A stretch of 64,000 bases of DNA from UMGS1696 sp964621755 (lineage in GTDB: Bacteria; Bacillota; Clostridia; Oscillospirales; CAG-272): assembly GCA_964621755.1 (NCBI GenBank), contig CAZUPI010000010.1, positions 1-64,000 on the forward strand. Direction: 5' to 3'. The position numbers were made by a program, and so were the translations under genes. Under the pieces are notes generated by a model. That model worked only from the letters and a program-made list of their open reading frames with translations. It had not been told where the DNA came from and searched no databases. Of this stretch, positions 24,968-35,600 are shown one piece after another (the first letter of the stretch is position 1; every line of letters begins with the position of its first letter).

Positions 24968-26437
24968 TTAAAAAGTCTTCTCCACTCCAATTCCCGCGTT
25001 GGCTGGATTGGATACGCATTCGCCGGTATAGGAAAAGCGGGAGCCGTGACAGGGGCAGTCCCATGTCAGCTCTTCGGCATTCCATTCGAGAGAGCAGCCG
25101 AGATGGGGACAGCGCAGGGCGACAACGTGGAGGTTCCCGGAAAAGTCGCGATACGCTCCTGCACGTTTGCCGCGGTAGTTGATGATTTCAGCGTGACCGC
25201 GTTTTACGTCGTTTGCGTATGCGTCCGGCGGGGCTGAGAACGTTCTTGCGGCGCCGCCAACCGCAACCGTTACATGTTCCGCGAACTCTGCTGCACCGCC
25301 GCGCAGGAAGTTTCGGTAAGGAGAGAATATATCGTCATACCAAATACCGTCGCCGCAGACTTGCTCCGCTAAAATCAACGCTGCGGAAGCTGAATTTGTC
25401 ATGCCCCACGCACCATATCCGCAGGCAACGTAAATTCCGCAGTGGAGACGTCCCGCATAGGGGATGCTGTCGTGCGTGTACGTGTCGTTATTCGACCACC
25501 GCTGTACCACTTCAACGCCGCCTGACGAAATTTCACATGCTGCGCGAAGCAGACGCTCGCTTGCATTGGGAGAGGGCGCACCGCGATGTGTCTCACCGCT
25601 GACAATCAAAGCCTTTCCTCCGCACGCGTACCGATACCCGTATCCGCCGTCGGCGCCGAACGCCATCACATCCGGAAACTTGAATCCCTCGGCAGACCGC
25701 ACTGCAACCGCATACGATGTCTTGCGGCTCAGCTTCAATGGCGTGCCCGACACTTCGTGAAAGGCCGGATAATTTGTCGCCAAGATGACATGTTCTGCTG
25801 TTACCGTATGACCGTTGCAGGTCAGAGAGCTGCTGCCTGCCGACGTTACCTCTGAATGTTCGAACACTTTGAAGTGCCCCATCGCACAGACGTCCTGCAT
25901 CAGCTTCACCGGGTCCAGCATCATCTGCTCGGGCAGGCGTATTGCTGCGACCGCAGGGAAGGGCAGAATCTTATCATTGTGGTTCGAAGGCTTGTCGGAG
26001 GCGAAATTCAAGTATTCACACTTAATGCCGTTTTCCTGCATGTACATAAATTCACGCCGCAATCTGCGTTCTCCATGCAGCGCGTAAAGATACATGTCCC
26101 GGGACCCGCGGCATTCGAGAAGACTTCGCAGAAACCGCAGTCCTGCCAGATTTGCCGACGCATATTTACGGGAAACCTCCGGTGAAATGTTTTCGGCAAG
26201 TTCCGAATAAATCAATTCATGTGCTACGGTTGCTTTTGCGGTGCTCCGCGCGCTTTTGCATCCCTCATGACCAATTGTTTTTTCCTCAAATAGGGCGACT
26301 GACAGCCCGCGAGTCGCGAGAAGATGTGCACAAAGCACGCCAGTCAGGCCGCCTCCAATGATTGCAGCATCACACTTCAGGTCTTCGGTAAGCTCCGGAT
26401 AGGAGGTGTTTGTTTTATATGTCCAAATTTTTTCCAT
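24968..26437 (-). CDS. FAD-dependent oxidoreductase with C-terminal Rieske domain
   Basis: The 489-residue protein joins a DAO/glycine-oxidase-type FAD domain to a Rieske [2Fe-2S] domain. CDAAIIGGGLTGVLCAHLLA is the dinucleotide-binding motif (residues about 23-42), and PYAGRLHCGIYVACGYGAWGM is the C-terminal FAD contact. The Rieske ligands are CPHLGC and CPCHGS near 445 and 465. This domain pairing is known in 'FAD-dependent oxidoreductase, Rieske 2Fe-2S' proteins of anaerobes, but the substrate is not established. The gene is divergent from rny and lies 138 bp upstream of the GH36 gene, so it may or may not belong to that operon. Confidence 0.92.
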   Translation of the reverse strand: MEKIWTYKTNTSYPELTEDLKCDAAIIGGGLTGVLCAHLLATRGLSVALFEEKTIGHEGCKSARSTAKATVAHELIYSELAENISPEVSRKYASANLAGLRFLRSLLECRGSRDMYLYALHGERRLRREFMYMQENGIKCEYLNFASDKPSNHNDKILPFPAVAAIRLPEQMMLDPVKLMQDVCAMGHFKVFEHSEVTSAGSSSLTCNGHTVTAEHVILATNYPAFHEVSGTPLKLSRKTSYAVAVRSAEGFKFPDVMAFGADGGYGYRYACGGKALIVSGETHRGAPSPNASERLLRAACEISSGGVEVVQRWSNNDTYTHDSIPYAGRLHCGIYVACGYGAWGMTNSASAALILAEQVCGDGIWYDDIFSPYRNFLRGGAAEFAEHVTVAVGGAARTFSAPPDAYANDVKRGHAEIINYRGKRAGAYRDFSGNLHVVALRCPHLGCSLEWNAEELTWDCPCHGSRFSYTGECVSNPANAGIGVEKTF

Positions 26438-26561
26438 TTTATAAGCTCTCCCAATTATAATCTGACCTTATTATTCCCGCCAAAATGAAAAAAATAAGCC
26501 AAAAAGAAACTTCATTTGATAAAAGGGAGCGCTTCACTCTTCAATTTTTAAAAAATACTCC

Positions 26562-26590
26562 TTGACTTTATAGGAATATGCGATTATAAT
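26562..26590 (+). promoter_or_regulatory. Promoter of rny
   Basis: TTGACT (26562-26567) and TATAAT (26585-26590), 17-bp spacer, giving a 5' leader of about 130 nt. Confidence 0.75.
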
Positions 26591-26728
26591 ATTAATCAGT
26601 ATGTTTTTAATATCCCGCGGAATGCGGTTGGGTTACAGACATATCATAAGCTTAAATAAAAGGTGCAAAAAGCGAAAGGTGAAGAACCAATGCAAGACAA
26701 GGCTCAAACAAACAAAAGGAGGTGCGGA

Positions 26729-28273
26729 ATGACACCAATTATTGCAGCAATCATAGCCGGAATAGTCGGTATCGGCGCAGGATTTCTGTGTGGCGTAGTC
26801 TACCGGAAAAAAGTCGGCGAAGCGGAAATCGGTTCTGCTGAAGAACAGGCGCGCAAGATACTGGAAGACGGCATAAAGTCCGCCGAGACTAAAAAGAAGG
26901 AAGCGCTTCTGGAAGCCAAAGAAGAAATTCTGCAAACAAAAAACGAATTTGAAAAAGAACTGAAGGACCGCAGAAACGAGCTGACACGTCAGGAACGGCG
27001 CGTTACAGCGAAAGAAGAAACGCTCGACCGTAAAATCGAGGCTGCTGAGAAGAAAGATGAAAACCTCTCTAAAAAGCTCAAGGAAACCACGGAGCTGAAC
27101 GAATCCATTGAAAAAATCAAGGAAGAACAGTGCGAAACACTGCAGAAAATCGCCGGCATGACCACTGAGGAAGCAACGGCAAAACTCATCTCACAGCTGG
27201 AAGACGAAATCAAGCACGAGCAGGCGATGAAAATAACCGAACTGGAAGAGCAGTTCAAGGAGGAAGCAGACGAAAAAGCGCGCAACATTATCGCACTTGC
27301 GGTACAGAGATGCGCTGCCGACCATGTGTCCGAAATAACCGTTTCCGTTGTTCCGCTTCCGGGCGAGGAAATGAAGGGACGTATCATCGGTCGTGAGGGA
27401 CGAAATATACGTACCATTGAAACCCTCACCGGTGTTGACCTCATTATTGACGATACACCGGAAGCAATTACCGTCTCCAGTTTCGACCCGGTTCGCCGTG
27501 AAATAGCAAGACTTGCTCTTGAAAAGCTTATCTCTGACGGTCGAATCCACCCGACGCGTATCGAAGAAATGGTTGAAAAAGCACGCCGCGAAGTAGAAGC
27601 AACCATCAAGCAGGCGGGCGAGCGCGCAACCTTCGATACCGGAATCCACGGTATCAACGCGGAACTGGTAAAACTGCTTGGACGCTTGAAATTCAGAACC
27701 AGCTACGGACAGAACGTGTTGGCACATTCGGTTGAAGTGGCGCTGCTTTCGGGCATCATAGCGGATGAGCTTGGCGTTGACAGTATGCTGGCAAAGAGAG
27801 CGGGACTTCTCCACGATATCGGTAAAGCTCTCACACAGGAAGTGGAAGGCTCACACGTACAGCTCGGCGTAGAAGTTGCAAGAAAGTATAAGGAATCGAA
27901 GGAAGTCATTCATGCGATTGAGGCGCACCACGGAGACGTAGAAGCGCAGACAATCACCGCACTTATCGTGCAGGCGGCGGACGCAATCTCCGCGGCGCGA
28001 CCTGGCGCAAGACGAGAGAATCTCGAAAACTACATCAAGAGACTCACAAAACTTGAGGAAATCGCAAACGAATTCGAAGGTGTTGAGAAATCCTTTGCCA
28101 TTCAGGCGGGTCGTGAAATCCGCATCATGGTGAAGCCTGAGGTAGTGAACGACGACCAAATGGTAATCGTGGCACGTGATATAGTACACAAGATTGAAAA
28201 CGAACTTGAATACCCTGGACAGATAAAAGTCCATATCATTCGCGAAAGCCGCGCGATCGAATACGCAAAATAA
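26729..28273 (+). CDS. rny: Ribonuclease Y
   Basis: The 514-residue membrane-anchored endoribonuclease starts mRNA decay. It has an N-terminal transmembrane helix (TPIIAAIIAGIVGIGAGFLC), a long charged coiled coil to about residue 200, a KH RNA-binding domain (MKGRIIGREGRNIRTIETLT) and an HD phosphodiesterase domain with LLHDIGKA near 361 and EAHHGDVEA. The frame extends upstream to 26663, but AAAGGAGG at 26710-26718 puts the start at 26729, which also removes a hydrophilic extension before the membrane helix. It is single-gene and ends at a strong terminator. Confidence 0.97.
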   Translation: MTPIIAAIIAGIVGIGAGFLCGVVYRKKVGEAEIGSAEEQARKILEDGIKSAETKKKEALLEAKEEILQTKNEFEKELKDRRNELTRQERRVTAKEETLDRKIEAAEKKDENLSKKLKETTELNESIEKIKEEQCETLQKIAGMTTEEATAKLISQLEDEIKHEQAMKITELEEQFKEEADEKARNIIALAVQRCAADHVSEITVSVVPLPGEEMKGRIIGREGRNIRTIETLTGVDLIIDDTPEAITVSSFDPVRREIARLALEKLISDGRIHPTRIEEMVEKARREVEATIKQAGERATFDTGIHGINAELVKLLGRLKFRTSYGQNVLAHSVEVALLSGIIADELGVDSMLAKRAGLLHDIGKALTQEVEGSHVQLGVEVARKYKESKEVIHAIEAHHGDVEAQTITALIVQAADAISAARPGARRENLENYIKRLTKLEEIANEFEGVEKSFAIQAGREIRIMVKPEVVNDDQMVIVARDIVHKIENELEYPGQIKVHIIRESRAIEYAK

Positions 28274-28340
28274 TAAACACGAAAACTACGCCATCAGGCT
28301 CTATATAAAAATATTATAAAAATATATGGATTTTCGTAAC

Positions 28341-28373
28341 AAAAATCCCCGCTCATATGAGCGGGGATTTTTT
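28341..28373 (+). terminator. Terminator after rny
   Basis: Perfect 15-bp stem AAAATCCCCGCTCAT / ATGAGCGGGGATTTT, followed by TTT. Confidence 0.92.
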
Positions 28374-28459
28374 GCATGATAAAATGTCAACACACAGACC
28401 CAAGAAACCCTCTTTAAAAAGGTTTGGGGCTTAAGCAGAGCGGAGCCCTGCAAAAAAAC

Positions 28460-29209
28460 TCACACCAACGCAGAAATCAGTTTCCATGTGTTTACCGCGA
28501 CAATCAGAATACCGACCGCGGCGACGAGAGGCTTTATCGGGAGTTTTTTGCAGAGGTACGCCGCAAACGGGGATACCAGCACACCGCCGAGAATAAGTCC
28601 GAGAACGGACGGCAGATAGTCGCCGATTGAACCGAGCGTCAAAATGAACGTTGCCGATTCCGCAACGGTTACGAAAAATTCTGCCGCGTTGACGGAGCCG
28701 ATAGTCTGACGGATATCGCAGTCCGCTGCGACTAACGTCGATGTGACGACCGGCCCCCAGCCTCCGCCGCCCAAAGAGTCGCTGAATCCGCCTACAAATG
28801 CGATAGGATACACCGCTTTGCCGATTTTTCGCGCTTCTTTGTTATTTTTTCGGAACGCCTTCAAAAATATCACGATTCCCATGATTATCAGATACGCGCT
28901 CACAAGCGGGGAAATGATACTGTCGTCGAAACTCGTCAGAATGTACGCGCCCAGTATACCGCCGATAACCCCCGGGATAATCAGACGCAGAAACAGGTGA
29001 CGGTCAATGTTCTTCATTTTAAAATGCGAAATGCCTGACGCGAGAGTTGTGAACATTTCCGCCGCGTGTACGCAGAACGACGACATCGCCGATGGAATTC
29101 CCATTGCCCGCAAAAGAGTGTTGCACGTCACCCCGTATGCCATGCCCAGTGTACCGTCGATGAGCTGCGCCGCAATTCCTGTGATAAAGCAGATGATAAA
29201 GATTTTCAT
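28460..29209 (-). CDS. TauE/SafE-family sulfite/organosulfur exporter
   Basis: The 249-residue polytopic membrane protein of the TauE/SafE family has about eight hydrophobic segments in two similar halves. The N-terminal half has the family phrase AAQLIDGTLGMAYGVTCNTLL, and the second half has GGFSDSLGGGGWGPVVTSTL. Members export sulfite, sulfoacetate or related anions, and TSUP relatives import thiosulfate. No sulfur-metabolism gene is nearby, so the substrate is unknown. It is convergent with rny and appears to be a single-gene unit. Confidence 0.9.
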   Translation of the reverse strand: MKIFIICFITGIAAQLIDGTLGMAYGVTCNTLLRAMGIPSAMSSFCVHAAEMFTTLASGISHFKMKNIDRHLFLRLIIPGVIGGILGAYILTSFDDSIISPLVSAYLIIMGIVIFLKAFRKNNKEARKIGKAVYPIAFVGGFSDSLGGGGWGPVVTSTLVAADCDIRQTIGSVNAAEFFVTVAESATFILTLGSIGDYLPSVLGLILGGVLVSPFAAYLCKKLPIKPLVAAVGILIVAVNTWKLISALV

Positions 29210-29358
29210 TATATAAATTTCCTTATGAATATAATAAGCGATAACGTATTATATCATGTGGAAATTCCAATAGCAAGCATTTTTCAAAACTCATGCAGCC
29301 TATGACGGGAATCGTAAAAATATTTCTTTTTCGCGAAACTGCCAAAATAACAAAATAA

Positions 29359-31626
29359 CTACAAAGAATCTTTCTCCCTCTTCGGCTCGAACGTGATTTT
29401 TCCCGTGCTAACGTCGACGTCGCGCAGCACCGCTTCCAGCTGCGTTCCGAGGGTATATACCGCACCACCTGCGGCAAGGGTCATGAACTCCTCGTTCACT
29501 ACCGCGCCCGGATAGCATGCCGCCGGAATAAATCCCTCAATCAGATTTTCGCACTGTACAAACATCCCGCTGCGGATGACTGAGCAGACTGTCACGCTGA
29601 ATGTCTCTCCTACCTTGTCCGACATGTATATCGCCATGTAGAGGTCTTCAATGTCTCGCTCGGCCGTTTGCGCACGAAGCTCACAGTCGCTCGAGGATAC
29701 CCCGCGCTCGTAAGCCGCGGAGGCAAGTTCACCGGCGCACGAACTGTCGAGGTCGCCGCACATGTCGTCTCCTGCGTCAAGATACGGCAGACCGGTCTTT
29801 TCGAGAACCGTGGTGATGACCGTGTGTACAAATAGGTCTGGATATCTCCTGATAGGTGAGGTGAAATGGCAGTATACCGCCGCTCCCAAACCAAAGTGGG
29901 GGGCGCAGACCGACTGGTACTTCGCCTTCATCATGCTCCGAAGAAGAACCGACGATACAATTCCACCGATGCCGCGCCCGTCTGCTTCGTCGAGGATTTC
30001 CATCAGTCGCTCTGACAGCTTTGTGATCTCTTCCATGGTAGCCGCGTCGGTTTTGTATACTGCGTCTGCATCCGATTTGGGCCGTTTCCGTCCCTTGGAT
30101 TCCGAAAATACCGGCTTTTTTTCGTCAGAATACGCATTTTTTACGTCTGTTGTGATGCCGCGTGTGTCAAGTCCAAGATTGTGCGCGAAAATGGCAAAGT
30201 TCTGCATTTTTTCGCGGTCCGGCTTCTCGTGAATACGGTACAGACAGGGGAGACCGAGCGACTTGAGCGTCTCCGCTACTCCATAGTTCGCTTGAAGCAT
30301 GAATTGCTCAATCAGCTTTTCCGCATCCCCTCGTTCCCGCCGTACAACATCGATGGGGTTTCCCGCGGTATCAAGAAGAATGGAGACCTCACTGTCCTCC
30401 AGTTCCATCACACCGCGTTCGCGGCTGTTTCCGGCGAGGATTTCGTAAAGTTCCCGCATATTGCAAAGCATCGGATAAACCGCACGGTATTTTTCGTAAA
30501 ATTCGCTTTTTTCTCTCTCCGCAAATAAGGCGTTGACTTCATCGTACACGCCGCGGACACTGCTTCTGATGATGGATTTATACAGTTTCGTGCCGGTTCT
30601 CCTGCCATTCGCGTCGAGAGTAATTTCGGCGGTCATGGTATATTTGTCAGTCCCGGCATTCAGCGAACACGCACCGTTAGACAAGGATTCCGGCAGCATC
30701 GGTACGACCTTGTCGGTGAAATATACGCTTGTGCCGCGCTCTCTGGCCTCAAGCTCGGTGGGCGTGTTTTGCCTTACGTAGTGCGATACGTCTGCGATAT
30801 GCACGCCGAGCTTCCAGCCGTCCCCGTCGCGTTCAAGTGATACAGCGTCGTCGAGGTCTTTTGCTCCAGCTCCGTCGATGGTAAGTATCGCGCGACCGCG
30901 CAGGTCATACCGCTTCGGAAATGCCGCGTTTTCGTCGAACACGACGGGCTCACGTGACACTTCGTCAGCATGAAGCAGGGCGGACTCGGGAAATTCAGTC
31001 CGGATTCCGGAGGAATAGAGTATCGCGGAATAGTTGGCGTCCTTCGACAGTGCGCTTCCGAAAACGGTAGCGATTTCGCCCATCGTATCAAAATAAGGCA
31101 TATCATACGGTCCGCGCACGGTGAGAGAGCGTGTTCGGGTGAAAAAATCCTCCCCGCTCGGCTTGACCTCAACCTTGACCATATCGGAATTCCCGGCTTT
31201 GTCCGCTTCCGATTCAGGAATATAGATAATCACACCATACCTTTTGCTGTCCGGTGTCACAAACGAGTACCCGCGTCGACGGCTGAGTGTCCCGATAATG
31301 GAGCTGCAAGCGTACTCCACGTCCGTGACCCCTCCCTCCATTCGGTCCCCCTCGGACCTGCTGTTTATTTTCACCTTGATTCGGTCGCCCGTCATCGCCC
31401 CCATCGTCATCCGTGGCGGGAGGAAAATGTCGGGGAGACCGTATTCTTCATCGGGAATACAAAAACCGAACCCGCGTCCGCTGTAGGAAAACGTTCCTTC
31501 AATTGTAGTGTCAACTGAAGAATGACGTCCACGCCTAACAGACTTCGCTGCCCGCTCTTTTTTCGCAACCCTGCGATAATCCTGTTTTGCTCTATTTTTT
31601 TGATGTTTTTTTGCTTTTGTAGACAA
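29359..31626 (-). CDS. rnr: Ribonuclease R
   Basis: The 755-residue 3'-5' exoribonuclease degrades structured RNA and takes part in trans-translation. A basic N-terminal tail (KKHQKNRAKQDYRRVAKKER) precedes cold-shock domains (FSYSGRGFGFCIPD, SIIGTLSRRRGYSFVTPD). The RNB catalytic domain has TIDGAGAKDLDDAVSLE with the metal-binding Asp residues, and a C-terminal S1 domain follows (GMFVQCENLIEGFIP). The start appears to be TTG at 31626, 10 bases after AAAGGAG, with no better ATG nearby. It lies downstream of secG, as in many Firmicutes, but smpB does not follow. Confidence 0.96.
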   Translation of the reverse strand: MSTKAKKHQKNRAKQDYRRVAKKERAAKSVRRGRHSSVDTTIEGTFSYSGRGFGFCIPDEEYGLPDIFLPPRMTMGAMTGDRIKVKINSRSEGDRMEGGVTDVEYACSSIIGTLSRRRGYSFVTPDSKRYGVIIYIPESEADKAGNSDMVKVEVKPSGEDFFTRTRSLTVRGPYDMPYFDTMGEIATVFGSALSKDANYSAILYSSGIRTEFPESALLHADEVSREPVVFDENAAFPKRYDLRGRAILTIDGAGAKDLDDAVSLERDGDGWKLGVHIADVSHYVRQNTPTELEARERGTSVYFTDKVVPMLPESLSNGACSLNAGTDKYTMTAEITLDANGRRTGTKLYKSIIRSSVRGVYDEVNALFAEREKSEFYEKYRAVYPMLCNMRELYEILAGNSRERGVMELEDSEVSILLDTAGNPIDVVRRERGDAEKLIEQFMLQANYGVAETLKSLGLPCLYRIHEKPDREKMQNFAIFAHNLGLDTRGITTDVKNAYSDEKKPVFSESKGRKRPKSDADAVYKTDAATMEEITKLSERLMEILDEADGRGIGGIVSSVLLRSMMKAKYQSVCAPHFGLGAAVYCHFTSPIRRYPDLFVHTVITTVLEKTGLPYLDAGDDMCGDLDSSCAGELASAAYERGVSSSDCELRAQTAERDIEDLYMAIYMSDKVGETFSVTVCSVIRSGMFVQCENLIEGFIPAACYPGAVVNEEFMTLAAGGAVYTLGTQLEAVLRDVDVSTGKITFEPKREKDSL

Positions 31627-31874
31627 TTTTATCTCCTTTGTATTGTGCTTTACGGGGCGCTGCCCCTTCCTGCTCGAGTTCCTTTTCGCATACCTCGGAT
31701 TTTCTTATAGTTTTAACGAAATCCCGCCATCTCATCCGGCAAGCTCGTGAACGATTTCCTGAGGATTGGAGGCAGCTGAATTTGTGCAAAAACCATCCTT
31801 TTGTGTCTCTACTTGCAAAACAAAAAAGCGGAACAAAAGCCCCGCCTGTTTTGTCGTTTCTGTTCTTTGCACAC

Positions 31875-32258
31875 TTACGGTTCGGTTACTTCTGCTTCGC
31901 CGTCCTCTGTGCTGACTGTATCTTCTGCTTCACCTGCATCCTCTATTTCATCCGTATCCGTATCATCGACGATTACGTCACCGGTTTCGTCGCTGGAGGA
32001 GGTAGAGGATGTATAGTTACTTACAGTATCCTGCATAAAATAGGAGACGAGAACGAGGAGAGCGAACACGATAGCCACGATTGTGGTCAGCTTGGACAGC
32101 TTCTTGTCAACTGTAGAGCCTTTTTCTTTGCCGAAGAAAGTTTCAGCGCCGCCGGCGATAGCACCGGACAGATTGTGACTCTTGCCATGCTGCATAAGAA
32201 CCGCTACGATAAGGAACAGTGCGGCAATTATAAGAACTATACCTATAGCTATTTGCAT
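31875..32258 (-). CDS. secG: SecG, preprotein translocase subunit, with acidic tail
   Basis: The 127-residue protein has the two SecG membrane helices (IGIVLIIAALFLIVAVLMQ and TIVAIVFALLVLVSYFM) joined by the conserved loop HGKSHNLSGAIAGGAETFFG. SecG helps SecA-driven export through SecYEG. Ordinary Firmicutes SecG is about 75-80 residues. Here about 45 further residues after the second helix are almost all Asp, Glu, Ser and Thr, a soluble acidic tail of unknown purpose. secG-rnr order is conserved in the phylum. A GC-rich hairpin with T-run near 31822-31846 may end its transcript. Confidence 0.95.
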   Translation of the reverse strand: MQIAIGIVLIIAALFLIVAVLMQHGKSHNLSGAIAGGAETFFGKEKGSTVDKKLSKLTTIVAIVFALLVLVSYFMQDTVSNYTSSTSSSDETGDVIVDDTDTDEIEDAGEAEDTVSTEDGEAEVTEP

Positions 32259-32663
32259 ATTTGCCTCCGTTTAAACGTTAAACTATAGCCGCCTTAACGG
32301 CTACATGAACTCAGCCTTACTATTGTATCATACAGCCGTAAAAATTGCAATACCTATTTTAAATTTTTCTGAATTTTTCTGAATTTTTGACTGTCATTCT
32401 TTCTTTTATAATGTGAGCCGACAGAAAGAGGCTTTTCGGAAAATCGGAACCTGCAGCAAGTCTCAGTTTCCGAAAAATCATCGAACTCACGTTCCTTTAA
32501 CATCTATTATAACAAAATATTCCACCGTTTTTTCAGAATAATAATGTAAATTTTATAAAAAACTATTGAAATTAAAGCGAAAATATATTAAAATAAATTT
32601 CATCATTTCTTATTTTTATATATGAAGTCCAGAAATCATAAAATACCGGAGGTTTTTCCATTG
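32259..32663. other. Divergent intergenic region, secG / CotH
   Basis: 405 bp without genes. It holds the promoters of secG (minus) and the large CotH gene (plus) and the structured element at 32413-32490. The part from 32500 to 32620 is very AT-rich. Confidence 0.6.
32413..32490. other. Extended imperfect hairpin, candidate structured RNA
   Basis: Between divergent secG and the large CotH gene, GTGAG...CTCAC ends enclose a 10-bp perfect stem TTTTCGGAAA / TTTCCGAAAA around a 20-odd-nt loop containing CTGCAGCAAG, with CGA/TCG pairs between. TATAAT at 32407-32412 precedes it on the plus strand, but its -35 is poorly spaced. I do not recognise the RNA family. Confidence 0.4.
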
Positions 32664-35600
32664 ATGAATAAGGTGAATTTTCCCTTTAGAAAATCCGTCG
32701 CTGCACTGGCGCTGTCGGTAGCGCTGATGTGCGGGTCCATCATGGGGTGCGAAAAAACGCAGCCGATTTCCCCCACTTCGAGCGATAGTGCGGTAACCGA
32801 TTTATCTTCATCGGATACTGTCGTTGAAAACGAGCCTGCTGCAGTCGAAATAAAGCCGGATGGTTCGGTCGACAGCGATGCGGACAGTATTGATGGCATT
32901 ACCATCCGTTCCGCTGCCGAACTTGTCAAAATCGGGCAGAGCGCAAAGTATCCGCTCGACGGCGACTATGTTCTCGTTGCGGATATCGATTTGACCGGCA
33001 CCGCTTTTAGCCCAATCGGGGGTGCTGCGAGTGAAAGCGGCATCGTTGAGGGAAACAACGTTTTCACCGGAACCTTTGACGGCCGTGGACATACTATTAT
33101 GGGGTTGAATATCAACGTAAGCGCTACGAACCGCGTTCATGTTGGTATGTTCGCCTCGGTTGGCTCGAAGAATAAAGATGACCCGGCAATCATCAAAAAC
33201 CTCATTCTCAAAGATGTTTCCATAAAAGGAGACGCAAAGGGAGTCGCTACCTATGCCGTACTTTGCGGACAGGTTTCCGGAAACGTAGTTATCGATAACA
33301 TTTCCATTATCTCCGGAGAAGTAAACGTAGAAAACACCTCCGGTGATATTCTCGGTATCGCGTCGCTCATCGGTCAGTGCCGCACCGAGACCAGCACGGG
33401 CTGCTCCAACGAAACCATTCATATATCGAATATTTTTACCAATGTTGAAATAAACGGCGACAATAACGGCAACGCAAATTATACCAGCGGCCTAATCGGG
33501 CGGATACGCGCCTCCAATCTCGGTACTTTGTCGAATGTTCTCCAGCTTGGCACAGTGACCCATGAGGGCGGCGCAGGCAACGCAATAACGTCAGGCGACT
33601 CTGGTGTGAACAAGCTTGAAAACGTGTACTACCTTGCCGGATGCGGAAGTGAATACCGCGGCATTGGTCAGGCGAAATCATACGAATCCCTGTGCGGCGG
33701 CAACCTCCGGCTTGATGAAGCCTACTGGCACATTGAGGAAGGCTTGTACCCCCTGCCGATTGATACATATGAAAGTCCCTTGTTCTCCGTTCTCGATTTT
33801 GTGACCGTGACCCTCGCCGATGGCGAAACAGCGGATAAGGTAGAATCCAACTTTACTTTAGTAGATGAAGTCATGGGTAAGACCATCACATGGAAGTCCA
33901 GTGACGAGAACATTGTGAAAATCAGCGGCAAAAACGCGATTGTCACAAAGCCGGACTTCGGCTATGCAGATGTGAAAATCACCGCGCGTGCCGACGGCAT
34001 TATGAAGTCTTACGACCTCCGCGTATTTTCAGGCGTGGTGGGTTCGATTGAGCGGGACGGCGATACCTTGCGGGCAGTGAACTATCCCGACGGCGTGACG
34101 TTCAAATGGATTGTCAAGAATGCGGCAACCGGTGCAACTGTCGGAACAGCATCCGGCAAAGAGGGTACCTATGCGCTGACTTCGAAAGATGAGAACGGCA
34201 TGGTTACGCTTCATGTGGAAGGATATGACGATGCGGTATACTACAACAGCAACATTCCGACGATTTATGTGACCAGCAATACAGAATTTTACGAAGTATC
34301 AAAAGGCAGCTATTCCAGCGCAAATATGCAGATTGTGACAACCTCGGATTATGCGGACACCTCGTATAATGGAGCAATTGAGATAAAACTCCGCGGTAAT
34401 TCCACAGCTTATCAGGCAAAGCGTCCGTTCAAGATTAAGCTTGGCACAAAGACCGACCTGTTTGGCATGGGAGAAAACAAGCACTGGTGTCTCCTTGCCA
34501 ATACCTTTGACCGTTCAAACCTCAGAAACAAGCTGTCCTACGATTTTAGCATGAACCTTGGACTGTCCGGCTGTGAGTCAATGTTTGTAAACCTCATTTT
34601 CAACGGCGAGTATTACGGTTTATATGAATTCACAGAAGCGATCCGCATTTCGGATGGACGGGTCGGGATATTCAACTGGGAAGACGAAGCAGAGGATGTA
34701 GCGAAAGCAATATACAAGAAGGAAGGGCTCACCACAACGGAGCGTGACGAACTGGAAGAGCGTTTGACACGTGACCTGTCGTGGATCACGAGCGGCGAAT
34801 TCGAGGGCTATGTCATTTCTGATTATGTAGACACTTCCGGATATGACATTACGGGCGGTTATCTCATTGAAGACGACTTCTACTACGATGAGGTGACAAA
34901 GTTTACCACAACGAACGATATGAAGCTGATGCTTAAGAATCCCGAATATTTGGTGACTAACACAGAGATGATGGCATACTTGAAGGATTACATTCAGGAT
35001 ATGGAGGATGCAATCTACTCTCCGAACCGACTGAACGCGGATGGGAAGCACTATTCAGAATATATGGATGTTTCTTCGTTCATCGATTTCTGGATGGTCA
35101 ACTCGGTCTTCAAGAATGTTGAGCTTTTGTATAAGAGCTGCTATATGTATAAGGATATTGGCGGCGGACTTATCACATGGGGACCGGTTTGGGATATGGA
35201 CTGGGCTGCCGGAAACCATGTGAATCTCGACAGCACGAGCAGCAACTACAAGACATGGAAGCAGGGACAGAGCCAGGACCGCGAATATTGGTACAAGGCA
35301 TTGTACAACGACCCATGGTTTGTTCTTCAGATCTATGAGCGTTGGGGCGAGATTCAGGATAAGCTCGACAACATCATCACAGAGCTGGATGTATGGAATG
35401 AGCAGATAAGCGCATCCGCTGCGGTAGACAACAAACGCTGGGGATATGACTGGACATATGACAAAGAAGCAAGCACGCTTAGAGAATGGCTTGTCAACAG
35501 GATTGGTTGGATGGACGAGCAGATGGAATCGCCGACGACTCTTATCGAATCGCTGGAATACTACCAGAAGTCGAAGAACATCGGCATTACAGGCCTGTAT

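Noticed and set aside
31592..31789. A 65-codon minus-strand frame between secG and rnr
   Set aside because: It overlaps the rnr start, lacks a ribosome site, and looks like no known protein; smpB, expected nearby in some Firmicutes, does not match it.
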